Shown piece after piece: positions 55,016 through 63,732 of a DNA stretch of 64,000 bases. The DNA lies in NCBI RefSeq assembly GCF_004535825.1, contig NZ_SGVY01000001.1:1-64000 (forward strand), written 5' to 3'. The translations under genes were made by a program, and so were the position numbers. Positions within the stretch are counted from its first letter, which is position 1, and each line of letters begins with the position of its first letter. The notes below the pieces were generated by a model that was given only the letters and a program-made list of their open reading frames with translations, was not told the DNA's origin and ran no database searches. The DNA comes from Segatella hominis. Its GTDB lineage: Bacteria; Bacteroidota; Bacteroidia; Bacteroidales; Bacteroidaceae.

Positions 55016-56254
55016 ATGAAAATAGCTGTGGCAGGAACGGGCTATGTTGGACTTAGCCTTGCCACTTTGCTCAGCCAGCACCATCAGGTAACAGCCGTGG
55101 ATGTGGTGGCTGAGAAAGTTGAACTTATCAACAACCGAAAGTCGCCAATTCAAGACGAATATATAGAAAGGTATTTGGCAGAAAAACCACTCCAGCTAAA
55201 GGCCACGACCAATGCAGCAGAAGCCTATAAAGACGCAGACTTCGTCATCATTGCAACTCCAACAAATTACGACCCTGTAAAAAATTACTTCGACACGACC
55301 CATGTTGAGGAAGTCATCGAACTGGTGATGCAGGTGAATCCAAACGCCATCATGGTGATCAAGAGCACGATTCCTGTGGGCTATACGGAGAATGTCAGAC
55401 AGAAATACGGCTGTGACAATATCATTTTTGCACCGGAATTTCTCCGTGAGAGCAAGGCTCTCTACGACAATCTCTACCCCAGCAGAATCATCGTAGGCCG
55501 TCCGGAAAGCGATGAACGCCTCGACAAGGCTGCCCATATTTTTGCTGAACTGTTGCAGGAAGGAGCCATCAAGGAGAATATTGACACCCTGTTTATGGGA
55601 CTGACCGAGGCTGAGGCCGTGAAGCTCTTTGCCAACACCTACCTCGCCTTGCGTGTAAGCTATTTCAACGAACTGGACACTTATGCAGAAATGAAAGGAC
55701 TCGACTCCAAAGCTATTATCGATGGTGTAGGACTCGATCCACGCATCGGAACTTTCTATAATAATCCTTCGTTCGGATACGGAGGTTATTGCCTCCCGAA
55801 AGACACCAAGCAGTTGCTCGCCAACTATGCTGACGTTCCGGAGAACCTGATTCAGGCCATCGTGGAAAGTAACAGAACCCGAAAGGATTTCATTGCCGAC
55901 CGTGTGCTCAACAAGGCTGGTTATTATGACTATGCCTACCAAAATAATTATTGTGCAGAGGAAGAGAAAGCCTGCACCATCGGAGTCTATCGCCTGACAA
56001 TGAAGAGCAATAGCGACAATTTCCGCCAGAGCAGCATTCAGGGTGTGATGAAACGCATCAAGGCAAAGGGCGCACAGGTCATCATCTACGAACCTACGCT
56101 CAAGGACGGATCCACATTCTTTGGCAGTTTGGTGGTCAATGATCTCGAAAAATTTAAGAAGTTGAGCCAGGCCATCATTGCCAACCGCTACGACAAATGC
56201 CTGGACGATGTAGAGGACAAAGTTTACACTCGAGACATTTTCAGAAGAGATTAA
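55016..56254 (+). CDS. ugd: UDP-glucose 6-dehydrogenase (nucleotide-sugar dehydrogenase)
   Basis: NAD-dependent four-electron oxidation of UDP-glucose to UDP-glucuronate for capsule or surface polysaccharide. Start taken at ATG 55016 ([20 protein letters not shown]), 412 residues; ATG 55001 is five codons upstream. Rossmann motif AGTGYVG, substrate-binding [36 protein letters not shown] and the catalytic cysteine in [15 protein letters not shown] are present. It is a compact form close to the streptococcal type. Transcribed with a repeat-rich leader and followed by a minisatellite. Confidence 0.93.
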   Translation: MKIAVAGTGYVGLSLATLLSQHHQVTAVDVVAEKVELINNRKSPIQDEYIERYLAEKPLQLKATTNAAEAYKDADFVIIATPTNYDPVKNYFDTTHVEEVIELVMQVNPNAIMVIKSTIPVGYTENVRQKYGCDNIIFAPEFLRESKALYDNLYPSRIIVGRPESDERLDKAAHIFAELLQEGAIKENIDTLFMGLTEAEAVKLFANTYLALRVSYFNELDTYAEMKGLDSKAIIDGVGLDPRIGTFYNNPSFGYGGYCLPKDTKQLLANYADVPENLIQAIVESNRTRKDFIADRVLNKAGYYDYAYQNNYCAEEEKACTIGVYRLTMKSNSDNFRQSSIQGVMKRIKAKGAQVIIYEPTLKDGSTFFGSLVVNDLEKFKKLSQAIIANRYDKCLDDVEDKVYTRDIFRRD

Positions 56255-56257
56255 AAT

Positions 56258-56538
56258 CCTTTGAAAAGCTCAAGGAAAAACCTCCTGAAAGCAGGAAATC
56301 GCCTTTGAAAGTCTCAAGGAAAAAAACTCCTGAAAAGCAGGGAATCGCCTTTGAAAGTCTCAAAGGGGAAAAAACTCCTGAAAGTAGGAAATCGCCTTTG
56401 AAAGTCTCAAGGAAAAAAACTCCTGAAAAACAGGGAATCGCCTTTGAAAGTCTCAAAGGGGAAAAAACTCCTGAAAGTAGGAAATCGCCTTTAAAAAGGC
56501 TCAAGGAAGAACCTCCTGAAAAGCAGGAAATCTTCTAA
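56258..56538. repeat. minisatellite of six 41-47-bp units downstream of ugd
   Basis: Unit core is AATCGCCTTTGAAAGTCTCAAGG followed by AAAAAACTCCTGAAAAGCAGG. Units alternate between a short (46) and a long (47, with CAAAGGGG) form, giving a 93-bp higher-order repeat. Because 93 is a multiple of three, frames stay open on both strands, but no gene is supported. Confidence 0.85.
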
Positions 56539-56595
56539 AAAATAACGAAAGATAAAATAATAAAGAAATAACAAATAATAAACTAAATAAGAAAA

Positions 56596-57060
56596 ATGGC
56601 AAAATTAGTAATTAATTCCTATGAGGAATTTGCATCTCACCTCGGACAGAAGTTGGGTGAGTCAGAATGGTTGCAGGTAGATCAGGATCGTATCAACAAG
56701 TTTGCAGACGCTACACTCGATCCACAGTGGATTCACGTTGACGTAGAGCGTGCCAAGGTAGAGAGCCCTTACCACAGCACAATCGCTCACGGTTATCTTA
56801 CCCTGTCATTGCTCCCTTACATGTGGCAGCAGATTATCGAAGTGAACAACCTGAAAATGATGGTAAACTACGGTATGGACGAGATGCGTTTCGGTCAGCC
56901 AGTCATCACAGGTTCCCGTGTTCGCCTCGTAGCTACCTTGCATGAGATTGCCAATCTCCGTGGCATTTGCAAGACCAGCATCAAGTTTGACATCGAGATA
57001 GAAGGCCAGCGCAAGCCAGCACTTTCTGGCATTGCAACCTTCCTCTACTACTTCCAGTAA
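56596..57060 (+). CDS. MaoC-like hotdog dehydratase
   Basis: Hotdog-fold (R)-specific enoyl-CoA hydratase type protein of 154 residues. The catalytic Asp/His region is DATLDPQWIHVDVERAK and SPYHSTIAHGYLTLSLLP. The family hydrates or dehydrates enoyl-CoA or acyl-ACP intermediates; the substrate is not evident. It lies 21 nt upstream of the TerB/J-domain gene, probably co-transcribed. No TAnnTTTG was found in the 57-nt A-rich leader, so it may be read from the ugd promoter through the repeats or from an unseen one. Confidence 0.9.
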   Translation: MAKLVINSYEEFASHLGQKLGESEWLQVDQDRINKFADATLDPQWIHVDVERAKVESPYHSTIAHGYLTLSLLPYMWQQIIEVNNLKMMVNYGMDEMRFGQPVITGSRVRLVATLHEIANLRGICKTSIKFDIEIEGQRKPALSGIATFLYYFQ

Positions 57061-57081
57061 TCACTCCCCAAAGAGAAGAAT

Positions 57082-57873
57082 ATGGCAGCAGGAAAATGGA
57101 TTGGCGGCTTTCTCGGCTTCATGACAGGCGGTCCGCTCGGAGCACTTGCAGGCTTTGCCCTTGGCGCCCTTTTCGACAAGGGTCTTGACAGTGTAAACGA
57201 GGACAGCAGCAACCAGCAGGCATACGCCCACTCCAACAGGAGCTATGAGGGTCAGCGCAACAGTTTTATGTTTTCGCTGCTCGTACTTGCCTCCTACATC
57301 ATCAAGGCCGACGGCAGGGTGATGCATTCAGAAATGGAGTTGGTGCGCCAGTTTCTGAGACAGAATTTCGGAGAACAGGCGAAACAGCAGGGTGAAGAAA
57401 TCCTGCTCAAGCTTTTCGAGCAGCAGAAGCGTCTGGGCATGGCTGAATATCGTACGGTGATACAAGACAGTTGTCATCAGATACGTGCCAACATGGCTTA
57501 TGAGCAGCGCCTTCAGTTGCTCAATTTCCTGGTCATGATAGCGCAGGCCGATGCTGTAGTAAGTCCAGAAGAGATTGCAGCCCTCAAGGAAGTGGCCATT
57601 CACATGGGACTCTCCGTAGAAGATGTCATTCAGATGCTCAATCTCCGCAGCGGTTCCTCAGCCACCAGCAGTCTCGACGATGCTTACAAGGTGTTAGGAA
57701 TTGCCCCTTCAGCCACTAATGATGAAGTGAAAGCCGCCTATCGCAAAATGGCGCTCAAACATCATCCAGACAAGGTTGCTGCCCTGGGCGAAGACGTGCG
57801 CAAAGCTGCCGAGAAGAAATTCCAGGAAATCAATGATGCTAAGGAGAAAATCTTCAAAGCAAGGGGATTATAA
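57082..57873 (+). CDS. TerB-like/J-domain protein (DjlA-like co-chaperone)
   Basis: Protein of 263 residues. The N-terminus is a Gly-rich hydrophobic segment (GGFLGFMTGGPLGALAGFALG, about 6-30) that may insert into membrane. A TerB-like helical domain follows (about 55-180; LASYIIKADGRVMHSEMELV is typical). The last 70 residues form a J domain with AYRKMALKHHPDKVAALGED, containing the HPD that stimulates DnaK ATPase. The layout matches DjlA. A hairpin terminator is at 57966-58002. Confidence 0.9.
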   Translation: MAAGKWIGGFLGFMTGGPLGALAGFALGALFDKGLDSVNEDSSNQQAYAHSNRSYEGQRNSFMFSLLVLASYIIKADGRVMHSEMELVRQFLRQNFGEQAKQQGEEILLKLFEQQKRLGMAEYRTVIQDSCHQIRANMAYEQRLQLLNFLVMIAQADAVVSPEEIAALKEVAIHMGLSVEDVIQMLNLRSGSSATSSLDDAYKVLGIAPSATNDEVKAAYRKMALKHHPDKVAALGEDVRKAAEKKFQEINDAKEKIFKARGL

Positions 57874-57965
57874 TGAATTACATTCTTCATTGAATTACAC
57901 AGAGGAGGCTGACTAAAATCTGTTACTTCTGGGTTATTCGATGAAGAATAAAATATCGGATAAAC

Positions 57966-58002
57966 ACAAAAAGCTCGCCAGATTATTCTGACGAGCTTTT
58001 TA
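57966..58002 (+). terminator. rho-independent terminator after J-domain gene
   Basis: AAAAAGCTCG(C)CAGA pairs with TCTG(A)CGAGCTTTTT; one internal mismatch; T5 follows. Confidence 0.8.
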
Positions 58003-58106
58003 TTTATCTTTTCCGCAGTTTTTTCCGAAGGATTTAATCTGTATATTCCAAAGAATATAATCAGTCATTCCGAAGGATCTATTCTGCAGAGGCTTTCAGC
58101 CGGGAT

Positions 58107-58934
58107 TTATTCTGCATCCTCAGACTTCTTCTTGCGAATAGTGCGCTTGCGCTTTGGTTTCTCCTCTGCTACAGGATTGTCGATTTTAACACCAGCCAAT
58201 TCTGGGTCGATGAGGATACGGCCGCAGTACTCACAAGGAATAATCTTCTTATGCATCTTGATGTCCAACTGGCGCTGAGGTGGAATCTTGTTGAAGCAAC
58301 CGCCACAGGCATCGCGCTGTACATATACAATACCCAAACCGTTGCGGGCACCCTTGCGGATACGCTTGAAGCTGGCAAGCAGACGTGGCTCGATCTTCTT
58401 CTCCAGTTCAGCAGCTTTTTCCTTCAGGTTCTCCTCTTCCTCACGAGTTTCCTCCATGATTCCGTCGAGCTCAGCACGCTTCTCAACCAAACCTCTTTCG
58501 CGGTCCTGCTTCTGTGCCAAAGCATGATCCAGGTCAGCCTGCTTTTCGCGGATTTTCTGTTCACCCTCACGGATCTTCTTGTTGCAAAGCTGGATTTCCA
58601 ACTCCTGAAACTCGATTTCCTTGCTCAAAGTATCATACTCACGGTTGTTGCTAACAGTTTCCAACTGAGCCTGATAGCGCTCTACACTTGCCTGAGCGTC
58701 CATGATCTCAGCATGCTTCTGAGACAAAGCTCTGTCAAACTGGTGGATTTCGCGATCAATGTTCTCGATACGAGTTGCAAGACCGGCGATTTCATCTTCC
58801 AAGTCCTGAACTTCCAGAGGAAGCTCACCACGCAACGCACGTTTCTCATCGATAGAAGACAAGGTGGTCTGAAGCTGATAGAGAGTCTTCAACTTCTCTT
58901 CCACTGTCAAATCTGTAGGATCTTTCTTTGCCAT
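58107..58934 (-). CDS. coiled-coil protein with C-terminal zinc ribbon (COG1579 type)
   Basis: Start at ATG 58934 (MAKKDPTDLTVEEKLKTLYQ), 275 residues; the longer frame runs into repeat sequence. Residues about 30-190 are a long antiparallel coiled coil (heptads rich in L/E/K/Q). The C-terminus has four cysteines: CGGCFNKIPPQ and IPCEYCGRIL, a C4 zinc ribbon, then a basic tail KPKRKRTIRKKK. CT398-like relatives bind RNA polymerase sigma-54 or nucleic acid; function here unknown. The upstream Nif3 gene is separated by a 38-40-bp minisatellite. Confidence 0.88.
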   Translation of the reverse strand: MAKKDPTDLTVEEKLKTLYQLQTTLSSIDEKRALRGELPLEVQDLEDEIAGLATRIENIDREIHQFDRALSQKHAEIMDAQASVERYQAQLETVSNNREYDTLSKEIEFQELEIQLCNKKIREGEQKIREKQADLDHALAQKQDRERGLVEKRAELDGIMEETREEEENLKEKAAELEKKIEPRLLASFKRIRKGARNGLGIVYVQRDACGGCFNKIPPQRQLDIKMHKKIIPCEYCGRILIDPELAGVKIDNPVAEEKPKRKRTIRKKKSEDAE

Positions 58935-58998
58935 ATTATTAATATTTAAAAAATTATTTTTATTCTTCTTTATTTTCTTACAAAATTTCCCTTCTGCC

Positions 58999-59356
58999 CT
59001 CAAAAGGACAAAGAGGAAGGGAAAACTATCCCCCAATTAGAACCTCTGAAAAGAGGAAGGGAAAACACCCCCTATTAGAACCCCTGAAAGAGGAAGGGAA
59101 AACACCCCCAATTAGAACCCCTAAAAAAGGAAGGGGAAAACACCCCCAATTAGAACCTCTGAAAAGAGGAAGGGAAAACTATCCCCCAATTAGAACCTCT
59201 GAAAAGAGGAAGGGAAAACTATCCCCCAATTAGAACCCCCTGAAAGAGGAAGGGAAAACTATCCCCCAATTAGAACCTCTGAAAAGAGGAAGAGAAAAAC
59301 TATCCCCCCAATTAGAACCCCCTGAAAGAGGAAGGCCCCCAATTAGAACCCACGAA
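58999..59356. repeat. minisatellite of about nine 37-41-bp units
   Basis: Unit (plus strand) TATCCCCCAATTAGAACCTC then TGAAAAGAGGAAGGGAAAAC. Most units contain a CCTCT-GAAA-AGAGG hairpin. Degenerate first and last units; lengths vary by 1-4 bp, mostly in the CCCCC and A tracts, as expected for slippage. It sits between the Nif3-like and zinc-ribbon genes on the minus strand. Confidence 0.9.
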
Positions 59357-59392
59357 AAATTTCTCATTTCTCATTTCTAATTTTATCCCCTC

Positions 59393-60232
59393 TTACAGGT
59401 AAATGATCGGATTGGTATTGATTTCCGAGATTTCACACTTCACTCCAGGGCATTTTTCCGTGATAATGCTGCGGAAGATTTCGCTCGTAAACTGTTCGCT
59501 CTGATAGTGACCGATGACGCAGATTTGGATTTCCTGCTCATGGCCGAAGAACTCATGATAGTGCATTTCGCCCGTAATGAAAGCATCAGCACCAGCCGCG
59601 ATGGCAGCATCCAGCAGGAAAGAACCTGCCCCGCCACAAAGCGCCACCTTTCTGATAGGCCTGCGCAGCAACTGGTTGCACTGCACACATTCCGCCTGAA
59701 AACGCTCCCTGAGCATCAGCACCAGGTCGTCGGCAGCTATTCCGTCTGCATGCAACGTATCAGCCTCGTCAGTTATTTCGCCTATCACTCCTTCTCCGCC
59801 TTTCACACCGTCAATCTCCTTCTCGCCTCCGAAGAAACGCAGGTTGCGAAGTCCGAGTTTCTCAGCTATTTTGAAGTTGACACCACCCTTCGCCGCATCC
59901 ATATTCGTATGCATGGATACGATGGTAATATCGTTCTTGATAGCCTTCCTCACGGTGCGCTGCACATAGTTTTCGTCTGAAATTCTCGCCAGTTTGCGGA
60001 AGATCAGCGGATGATGACTCACGATGAGGTTACAGCCCTTTCGGATGGCCTCATCTACGACGGCCTCAGTCACGTCAAGACACAACAATGCCCCTGACAC
60101 TTCTACCGCCTCTGTCAATCCAACTTGCAGGCCGGCATTATCGTATCCTTCCTGCAAGGGCAGAGGCGCGTAATGTTCAAGGGCATCAACTACCTGATAT
60201 ATTTTCACGCTCTTAAAATATTTTATTTTCAT
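59393..60232 (-). CDS. Nif3-like dinuclear metal-centre protein (GTP cyclohydrolase I type 2 family)
   Basis: Toroidal hexameric protein of 279 residues in the Nif3/YbgI family, with a di-metal site. Metal-binding histidines are in LIVSHHPLIFR and GHYQSEQFTSEIF, with TGEMHYHEF between and a conserved N-terminal GYDNAGLQVG. Lacks the extra PII-like insert (CutA-like) found in longer members. Biochemical role is unsettled. Two TAnnTTTG-type elements at 60281-60288 and 60301-60308 precede it on the minus strand. It is probably followed in transcription by the zinc-ribbon protein. Confidence 0.92.
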   Translation of the reverse strand: MKIKYFKSVKIYQVVDALEHYAPLPLQEGYDNAGLQVGLTEAVEVSGALLCLDVTEAVVDEAIRKGCNLIVSHHPLIFRKLARISDENYVQRTVRKAIKNDITIVSMHTNMDAAKGGVNFKIAEKLGLRNLRFFGGEKEIDGVKGGEGVIGEITDEADTLHADGIAADDLVLMLRERFQAECVQCNQLLRRPIRKVALCGGAGSFLLDAAIAAGADAFITGEMHYHEFFGHEQEIQICVIGHYQSEQFTSEIFRSIITEKCPGVKCEISEINTNPIIYL

Positions 60233-60280
60233 GCACTTTCATCGTCTTTTCATGTCCTATCAGACATCCCGATTAGAGTG

Positions 60281-60308
60281 CAAAACTATGCTTTGGAGTG
60301 CAAAGTTA
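60281..60308 (-). promoter_or_regulatory. two candidate -7 elements of the Nif3-like gene
   Basis: Minus-strand TAGTTTTG (60281-60288) and TAACTTTG (60301-60308), each within GAGTGCAAA on the plus strand, 20 bp apart. Confidence 0.45.
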
Positions 60309-60414
60309 CGCATTTATTCGCAAAAATATCACGAACACTCCTTTTGTTTAATATAATTTAATACTTTCCGATAAAATTATCCGAATACTCTTCGCCCAAT
60401 TCACATTTTTTCCT

Positions 60415-60422
60415 TATTTTTG
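60415..60422 (+). promoter_or_regulatory. -7 promoter element of aguA
   Basis: TATTTTTG 34 nt upstream of the ATG at 60456. Confidence 0.45.
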
Positions 60423-60455
60423 CAACCAAATTGTTTTTAAAAAATCAGAACGCTT

Positions 60456-61553
60456 ATGTATCACTCAACTTTACCTTTCGAATTCGTACTTCCTGCCGAA
60501 TGGGAACGTCAGAGCGGCATTATGCTCACTTGGCCTCACGCTGAAACAGACTGGAAACCCTATCTGCGACAGATAACAGATACTTATCTGGAACTGGCTG
60601 ATATCATTACCCGATATGAACACCTCCTCGTGGCTACTCCTATCTTGGAGAGCACCAGGTCGATGCTTGCCAAAAGACTGTCGGCCGACCAAATGAACCG
60701 TGTCCACCTCTTTGAAATCGACAGCAATGATACATGGGCACGAGATCATGGTCCGATCACTCTGGTGTGCAAGTCGCAGAACTCAGGCTACATGATGCCT
60801 TTCACCCTCCTCGACTTCAAGTTTAATGGATGGGGAGAAAAGTTCCGTTGGGAGAAAGACAATGCCATCACGCAAAACCTGTATTATCAGGGAGCTTTCC
60901 AGAACTGTGCGGTCAACAACCATCAGGGATTTGTGCTCGAAGGCGGCAGCATCGAGAGTGATGGCAAGGGCACCATCTTCACCACCTCCCAGTGCCTTCT
61001 GGCGCCTCATCGCAACCAGCCGTTCAATCGTGAGCAGTTGGAAAAGCTCCTGAAGAATTTCTTCCAGGCGCAGCACATCGTCTGGCTCGACCATGGCAAT
61101 CTGATTGGCGACGACACCGACGGCCATATAGACACCATCGTGAGAGTAGCTCCCCACGACACCTTATTATATGTAGGGTGCGACAATCCTGAGGATGAAC
61201 AATATGAGGATTTCCAGGCACTCGAAGCCCAACTCAAGAAGCTCTTCACCTTCGAAGGCTATCCTTACCGACTACTGAAATTGCCAATGCCGGACGCAAT
61301 CTATGATGATGGCGACCGTCTGCCGGCTACCTACGCCAACTTCCTCATCCTGAATGGAGCCGTGATTTACCCTACCTACAACCAGCCAGCGAAAGACGAG
61401 GAAGCTAAAAAGCAGATTCAACTCGCCTTCCCAGACAGAGAAATCATCGGTGTAGATTCGCTCACCATCGTCCGCCAGCATGGAAGTATCCATTGCCTCA
61501 CCATGCAGTTGCCAGAAGGAGTTATCAGAATGCAGGCACCAGCCCAATTCTAA
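60456..61553 (+). CDS. aguA: agmatine deiminase
   Basis: Hydrolyses agmatine to N-carbamoylputrescine and ammonium. The protein has 365 residues. The guanidine-modifying fold shows TWARDHGPI (substrate Asp), GFVLEGGSIESDG, VWLDHGNLIGDDTDGHID (catalytic Glu/Asp-His) and the nucleophile C347 in GSIHCLTMQLP. It is followed by aguB 152 nt downstream. No arginine decarboxylase is in the window, so agmatine must come from elsewhere or from outside. Confidence 0.95.
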   Translation: MYHSTLPFEFVLPAEWERQSGIMLTWPHAETDWKPYLRQITDTYLELADIITRYEHLLVATPILESTRSMLAKRLSADQMNRVHLFEIDSNDTWARDHGPITLVCKSQNSGYMMPFTLLDFKFNGWGEKFRWEKDNAITQNLYYQGAFQNCAVNNHQGFVLEGGSIESDGKGTIFTTSQCLLAPHRNQPFNREQLEKLLKNFFQAQHIVWLDHGNLIGDDTDGHIDTIVRVAPHDTLLYVGCDNPEDEQYEDFQALEAQLKKLFTFEGYPYRLLKLPMPDAIYDDGDRLPATYANFLILNGAVIYPTYNQPAKDEEAKKQIQLAFPDREIIGVDSLTIVRQHGSIHCLTMQLPEGVIRMQAPAQF

Positions 61554-61704
61554 AATGGTTTACAACGACTTTCATCTATTAAGATGTATTTTGTTAAAGA
61601 CCAAGAAATTTAGCTGGATTATAGGCTTTTAGAAAGAGGAAAATCCTGGAAGGGAGAAGAAAGGATTTTCGGAAGAAAAAAAAGAAAAAGAATAAGAAAA
61701 AAAA

Positions 61705-62580
61705 ATGAAACTCGGATTTTTACAGTTACATATTACGGCAGATATTGCCGACAACAAGAGCCGCCTGGCAGAAGGCATTATTGACCTTGCCCACCGCGGC
61801 GCAGAACTCATCGTATTACAGGAATTGCACAATACGCTTTATTTCTGTCAAGTAGAAGATGTGGATAATTTCGACCTGGCTGAAACGATTCCTGGTCCAT
61901 CCACCGATTTCTACGGCAAATTGGCCAAAGACCTCGGCGTAGTCATCGTCACCTCCCTTTTCGAGCGACGTGCACCAGGACTTTATCACAATACGGCAGT
62001 AGTGATTGAGAAGGATGGAACCATCGCCGGCAAATATCGCAAGATGCACATTCCTGACGACCCAGCCTACTATGAGAAGTTCTACTTCACTCCTGGCGAC
62101 CTCGGTTTCCTGCCTATTCAGACTTCCGTGGGCAAGCTCGGCGTGCTCGTCTGCTGGGACCAATGGTATCCAGAAGCAGCCCGTCTGATGGCTCTTCAGG
62201 GAGCAGAAATCCTCATCTATCCTACAGCCATCGGCTACGCCAAGTATGATACGGAGGATGAACAGCAGCGCCAGCGTGAAGCATGGACCACTGTGATGAG
62301 GGGCCACGCAGTTGCCAACGGCTTGCCTGTAGTAGCCGTCAATCGTGTTGGTTATGAACCAGATCCAAGCGAGCAGACAGGCGGAATCCAGTTCTGGGGC
62401 AGCAGTTTCATTGCCGGTCCTCAGGGCGAGCTTCTTTACCGTGCCAGCGACAATGAAGAAGAAAGCATCGTGGCAGAAATCGACATCAAGCACAGTGAGG
62501 ATGTGCGCCGCTGGTGGCCATTCCTCCGCGACCGTCGCATCGAGAACTACGGAGATATCACCAGGCGATTCATTGATTAA
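61705..62580 (+). CDS. aguB: N-carbamoylputrescine amidohydrolase
   Basis: Nitrilase-superfamily enzyme of 291 residues turning N-carbamoylputrescine into putrescine, CO2 and ammonia. The Glu-Lys-Cys triad is visible in VLQELHNTLYF, GKYRKMHIPDDPAYYEKFYF and LVCWDQWYPEAARLM. ATAIGYAKY-type and REAWTTVMRGHAVANGLP segments match plant and bacterial AguB closely. With aguA it completes agmatine to putrescine. The leader is very A-rich (AAAAGAAAAAGAATAAG). Confidence 0.95.
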   Translation: MKLGFLQLHITADIADNKSRLAEGIIDLAHRGAELIVLQELHNTLYFCQVEDVDNFDLAETIPGPSTDFYGKLAKDLGVVIVTSLFERRAPGLYHNTAVVIEKDGTIAGKYRKMHIPDDPAYYEKFYFTPGDLGFLPIQTSVGKLGVLVCWDQWYPEAARLMALQGAEILIYPTAIGYAKYDTEDEQQRQREAWTTVMRGHAVANGLPVVAVNRVGYEPDPSEQTGGIQFWGSSFIAGPQGELLYRASDNEEESIVAEIDIKHSEDVRRWWPFLRDRRIENYGDITRRFID

Positions 62581-62660
62581 ACCGTTTTTTGCCGGAAATT
62601 CCGATAGAATATCGGGATTCCGGCATACATATATATATAAGGTATAGTTTTTCAGGATAA

Positions 62661-63572
62661 ATGGAGAATTTGGAAGTGATGGTGGTACTTTTCATCATCG
62701 TAATTTTAGGTTACGTCGCCTGCAAGTTAGGATATATGGGCGACAAGTTTGACAAGAAGTTATCCAGCATGGTGGTAGATATCACCTGCCCTCTGCTGGT
62801 GCTCTCGTCTGTAATGGGCGATGAGCTGCCCGACCGCACGCTCATCCTCCCGCTTTTGGGCGTAGGTTTCCTTACTTACATCCTTTTGCTTGTATTCGGT
62901 TTCGGGGTGTCCCGTCTCATCACACGCAATCATGATGATCAGGGCATGATTGGCTTTGCCCTGATGTTTGCCAACGTAGGATTCATCGGCTACCCTATCG
63001 TGTCGAGCATTTTCGGTCCGAAGGCCATTTTCTATGCAGCCCTGCTCAACATGCCGAACACATTCTTTATCTTTACAGCAGGCGTCATGCTCATCAAGGG
63101 CGAGTACAGCATTAAGCAGTTCAATCCTAAGGTACTGTTTTCTCCGGCCCTTCTTGCTGCCTTCGGGGCTGCTCTCCTGGTAGCCTTCGGGGTTCATACT
63201 CCTGATATCATTGCACGTCCAGTAACGATGGTGGGCAATGTTACGGTTCCGGCGGCTCTGATGATTATCGGTTCCTCGATGGCCAAATTGCCGTTGAAGG
63301 AGATTATCGGCAGTCCGAAGGTATATCTTTCCTCGCTTCTGCGTCTTGTGGCAGTACCTCTGAGCATCTATTTTCTGTTCAGAGTATGTGGGGTAAGCGA
63401 TCAGGTCAACAACATTAATACGGTGGTCATTGCGATGCCTGTAGCGAGTTTCGGCACGATGTTCTGTCTGAAATACGGCCGCAATCCATCGCTCATCACC
63501 GAAATGACGTTCATCACCACGGTGGGCAGTATCATCACCATCCCGCTCATCACCCTCCTCTTTTCGAAATAA
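62661..63572 (+). CDS. AEC-family (auxin efflux carrier-like) transporter
   Basis: Inner-membrane carrier of 303 residues with about ten helices in two five-helix halves. Family marks are GYVACKLGYMGDKFDKKLSSMV, the broken-helix ANVGFIGYPIV and the second-half AMPVASFGTMFCLKYG. Bacterial AEC proteins move malate, malonate or similar acids, some perhaps polyamines; substrate unknown here. Starts after an ATATATATAAGGTATAG leader. A strong terminator follows at 63576. Confidence 0.9.
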   Translation: MENLEVMVVLFIIVILGYVACKLGYMGDKFDKKLSSMVVDITCPLLVLSSVMGDELPDRTLILPLLGVGFLTYILLLVFGFGVSRLITRNHDDQGMIGFALMFANVGFIGYPIVSSIFGPKAIFYAALLNMPNTFFIFTAGVMLIKGEYSIKQFNPKVLFSPALLAAFGAALLVAFGVHTPDIIARPVTMVGNVTVPAALMIIGSSMAKLPLKEIIGSPKVYLSSLLRLVAVPLSIYFLFRVCGVSDQVNNINTVVIAMPVASFGTMFCLKYGRNPSLITEMTFITTVGSIITIPLITLLFSK

Positions 63573-63575
63573 AAG

Positions 63576-63612
63576 AATCCCCTGATGTAACAGAAAGCAT
63601 CAGGGGATTTTT
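63576..63612 (+). terminator. rho-independent terminator after AEC transporter
   Basis: AATCCCCTGATG 63576-63587 pairs perfectly with CATCAGGGGATT 63598-63609, then T run. Confidence 0.88.
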
Positions 63613-63690
63613 ATTTACGCAATGACACCTTATTTTACACATTAAACGAAAAAACTCCTTCATTTTTTCGTTATTCCCCGATTTTTGCTT

Positions 63691-63698
63691 TATCTTTG
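63691..63698 (+). promoter_or_regulatory. -7 promoter element of right-edge gene
   Basis: TATCTTTG 35 nt upstream of the ATG at 63733. Confidence 0.6.
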
Positions 63699-63732
63699 CA
63701 GCTATAATCCTTTACCAATCATATAAACAGAA

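Noticed and set aside
56197-56538. 113-codon plus-strand frame (and 87-codon minus frame at 56241-56504) in the repeat array
   Set aside because: Made almost wholly of the 93-bp repeat, open on both strands because the period is a multiple of three, and overlapping ugd at its start.
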